Below are positions 5,804 through 5,888 of a stretch of 5,888 bases of DNA, piece by piece. Numbering within the stretch: the stretch's first letter is position 1; the number at the start of each line of letters is the position of its first letter. Location of the stretch: the NCBI GenBank assembly GCA_030627085.1, contig DAOUSS010000099.1:1-5888 (forward strand), in the 5' to 3' direction. This DNA is from Candidatus Stahliibacteriota bacterium (lineage in GTDB: Bacteria; Hydrothermota; UBA3073). Made by a program: the position numbers and the translations under genes. The notes below the pieces were generated by a model that was not told the DNA's origin, made no database searches, and worked only from the letters and a program-made list of their open reading frames with translations.

Positions 5804-5881
5804 TGGTAGTCGCAACTTTTAAGTTGCGCATTGAATCCAGAACAGCATCTTCTATTCGCAGACTGAAGTCTGCGGCTACCA
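5804..5881. repeat. REP/BIME-like element: two GTAG-flanked hairpins in inverted orientation
   Basis: The ends TGGTAGTCGCA (5804-5814) and TGCGGCTACCA (5871-5881) are inverted copies with ten of eleven bases matching. Each end carries its own hairpin: CGCAACTT/AAGTTGCG at 5811-5828 and CGCAGACT/AGTCTGCG at 5857-5874, with 28 bases between them. On each strand GTAG sits one base before the hairpin foot, the layout known for REP palindromes recognised by RAYT (TnpA-REP, Y1 transposase) proteins. No transposase gene is in the window. The structure is seen directly; the mobile-element reading is inferred. Confidence 0.7.
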
Positions 5882-5888
5882 GATCCCT

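Noticed and set aside
5811..5828. Rho-independent terminator for argS
   Set aside because: The hairpin is more than 110 bases past the stop, has no T-run after it and is half of the symmetrical element at 5804-5881.

Overview
The window looks like a moderately AT-rich chromosomal segment of an uncultured, diderm bacterium. A predicted secreted, glycine-rich beta-barrel-type protein points to an outer membrane. The intergenic DNA is full of small hairpins and degenerate repeats, a style I associate with candidate-phylum genomes such as WOR-3-like or FCB-related lineages. That taxonomic guess is weak: no rRNA gene or marker tree is available here.

Layout, left to right. Positions 1-138 hold degenerate direct repeats and a 13-bp-arm inverted repeat. 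Positions 139-2789 (minus strand) carry a two-gene unit: a LysN-like PLP aminotransferase, then a radical SAM protein with a reduced SPASM/twitch-like cysteine set. The two overlap by 16 bases and are probably translationally coupled. Positions 2790-3071 are a 282-base gap packed with three separate inverted repeats. Positions 3072-3962 (minus) encode a secreted barrel-like protein resembling DUF6588. Positions 3963-4148 hold two divergent, near-consensus sigma-70-type promoters, one for the barrel gene and one for argS. Positions 4149-5699 (plus) encode a compact, complete arginyl-tRNA synthetase. Positions 5700-5888 hold a purine-rich stretch followed by a two-hairpin REP/BIME-like element.

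No pathway links all four genes. ArgS is housekeeping. The aminotransferase/radical SAM pair is the only likely functional unit, and it may act in amino-acid or amino-acid-derived metabolism. The barrel protein is a separately promoted envelope component.

The main surprises are these: ArgS has E-V-P-N where the class I HIGH signature should be; argS appears to be transcribed as a leaderless mRNA, with its promoter sitting inside the longest possible reading frame; and the GTAG-flanked inverted hairpin pair at the right end has the architecture of a RAYT-mobilised element. I see no CRISPR array, tRNA, rRNA, complete insertion sequence or defence system.
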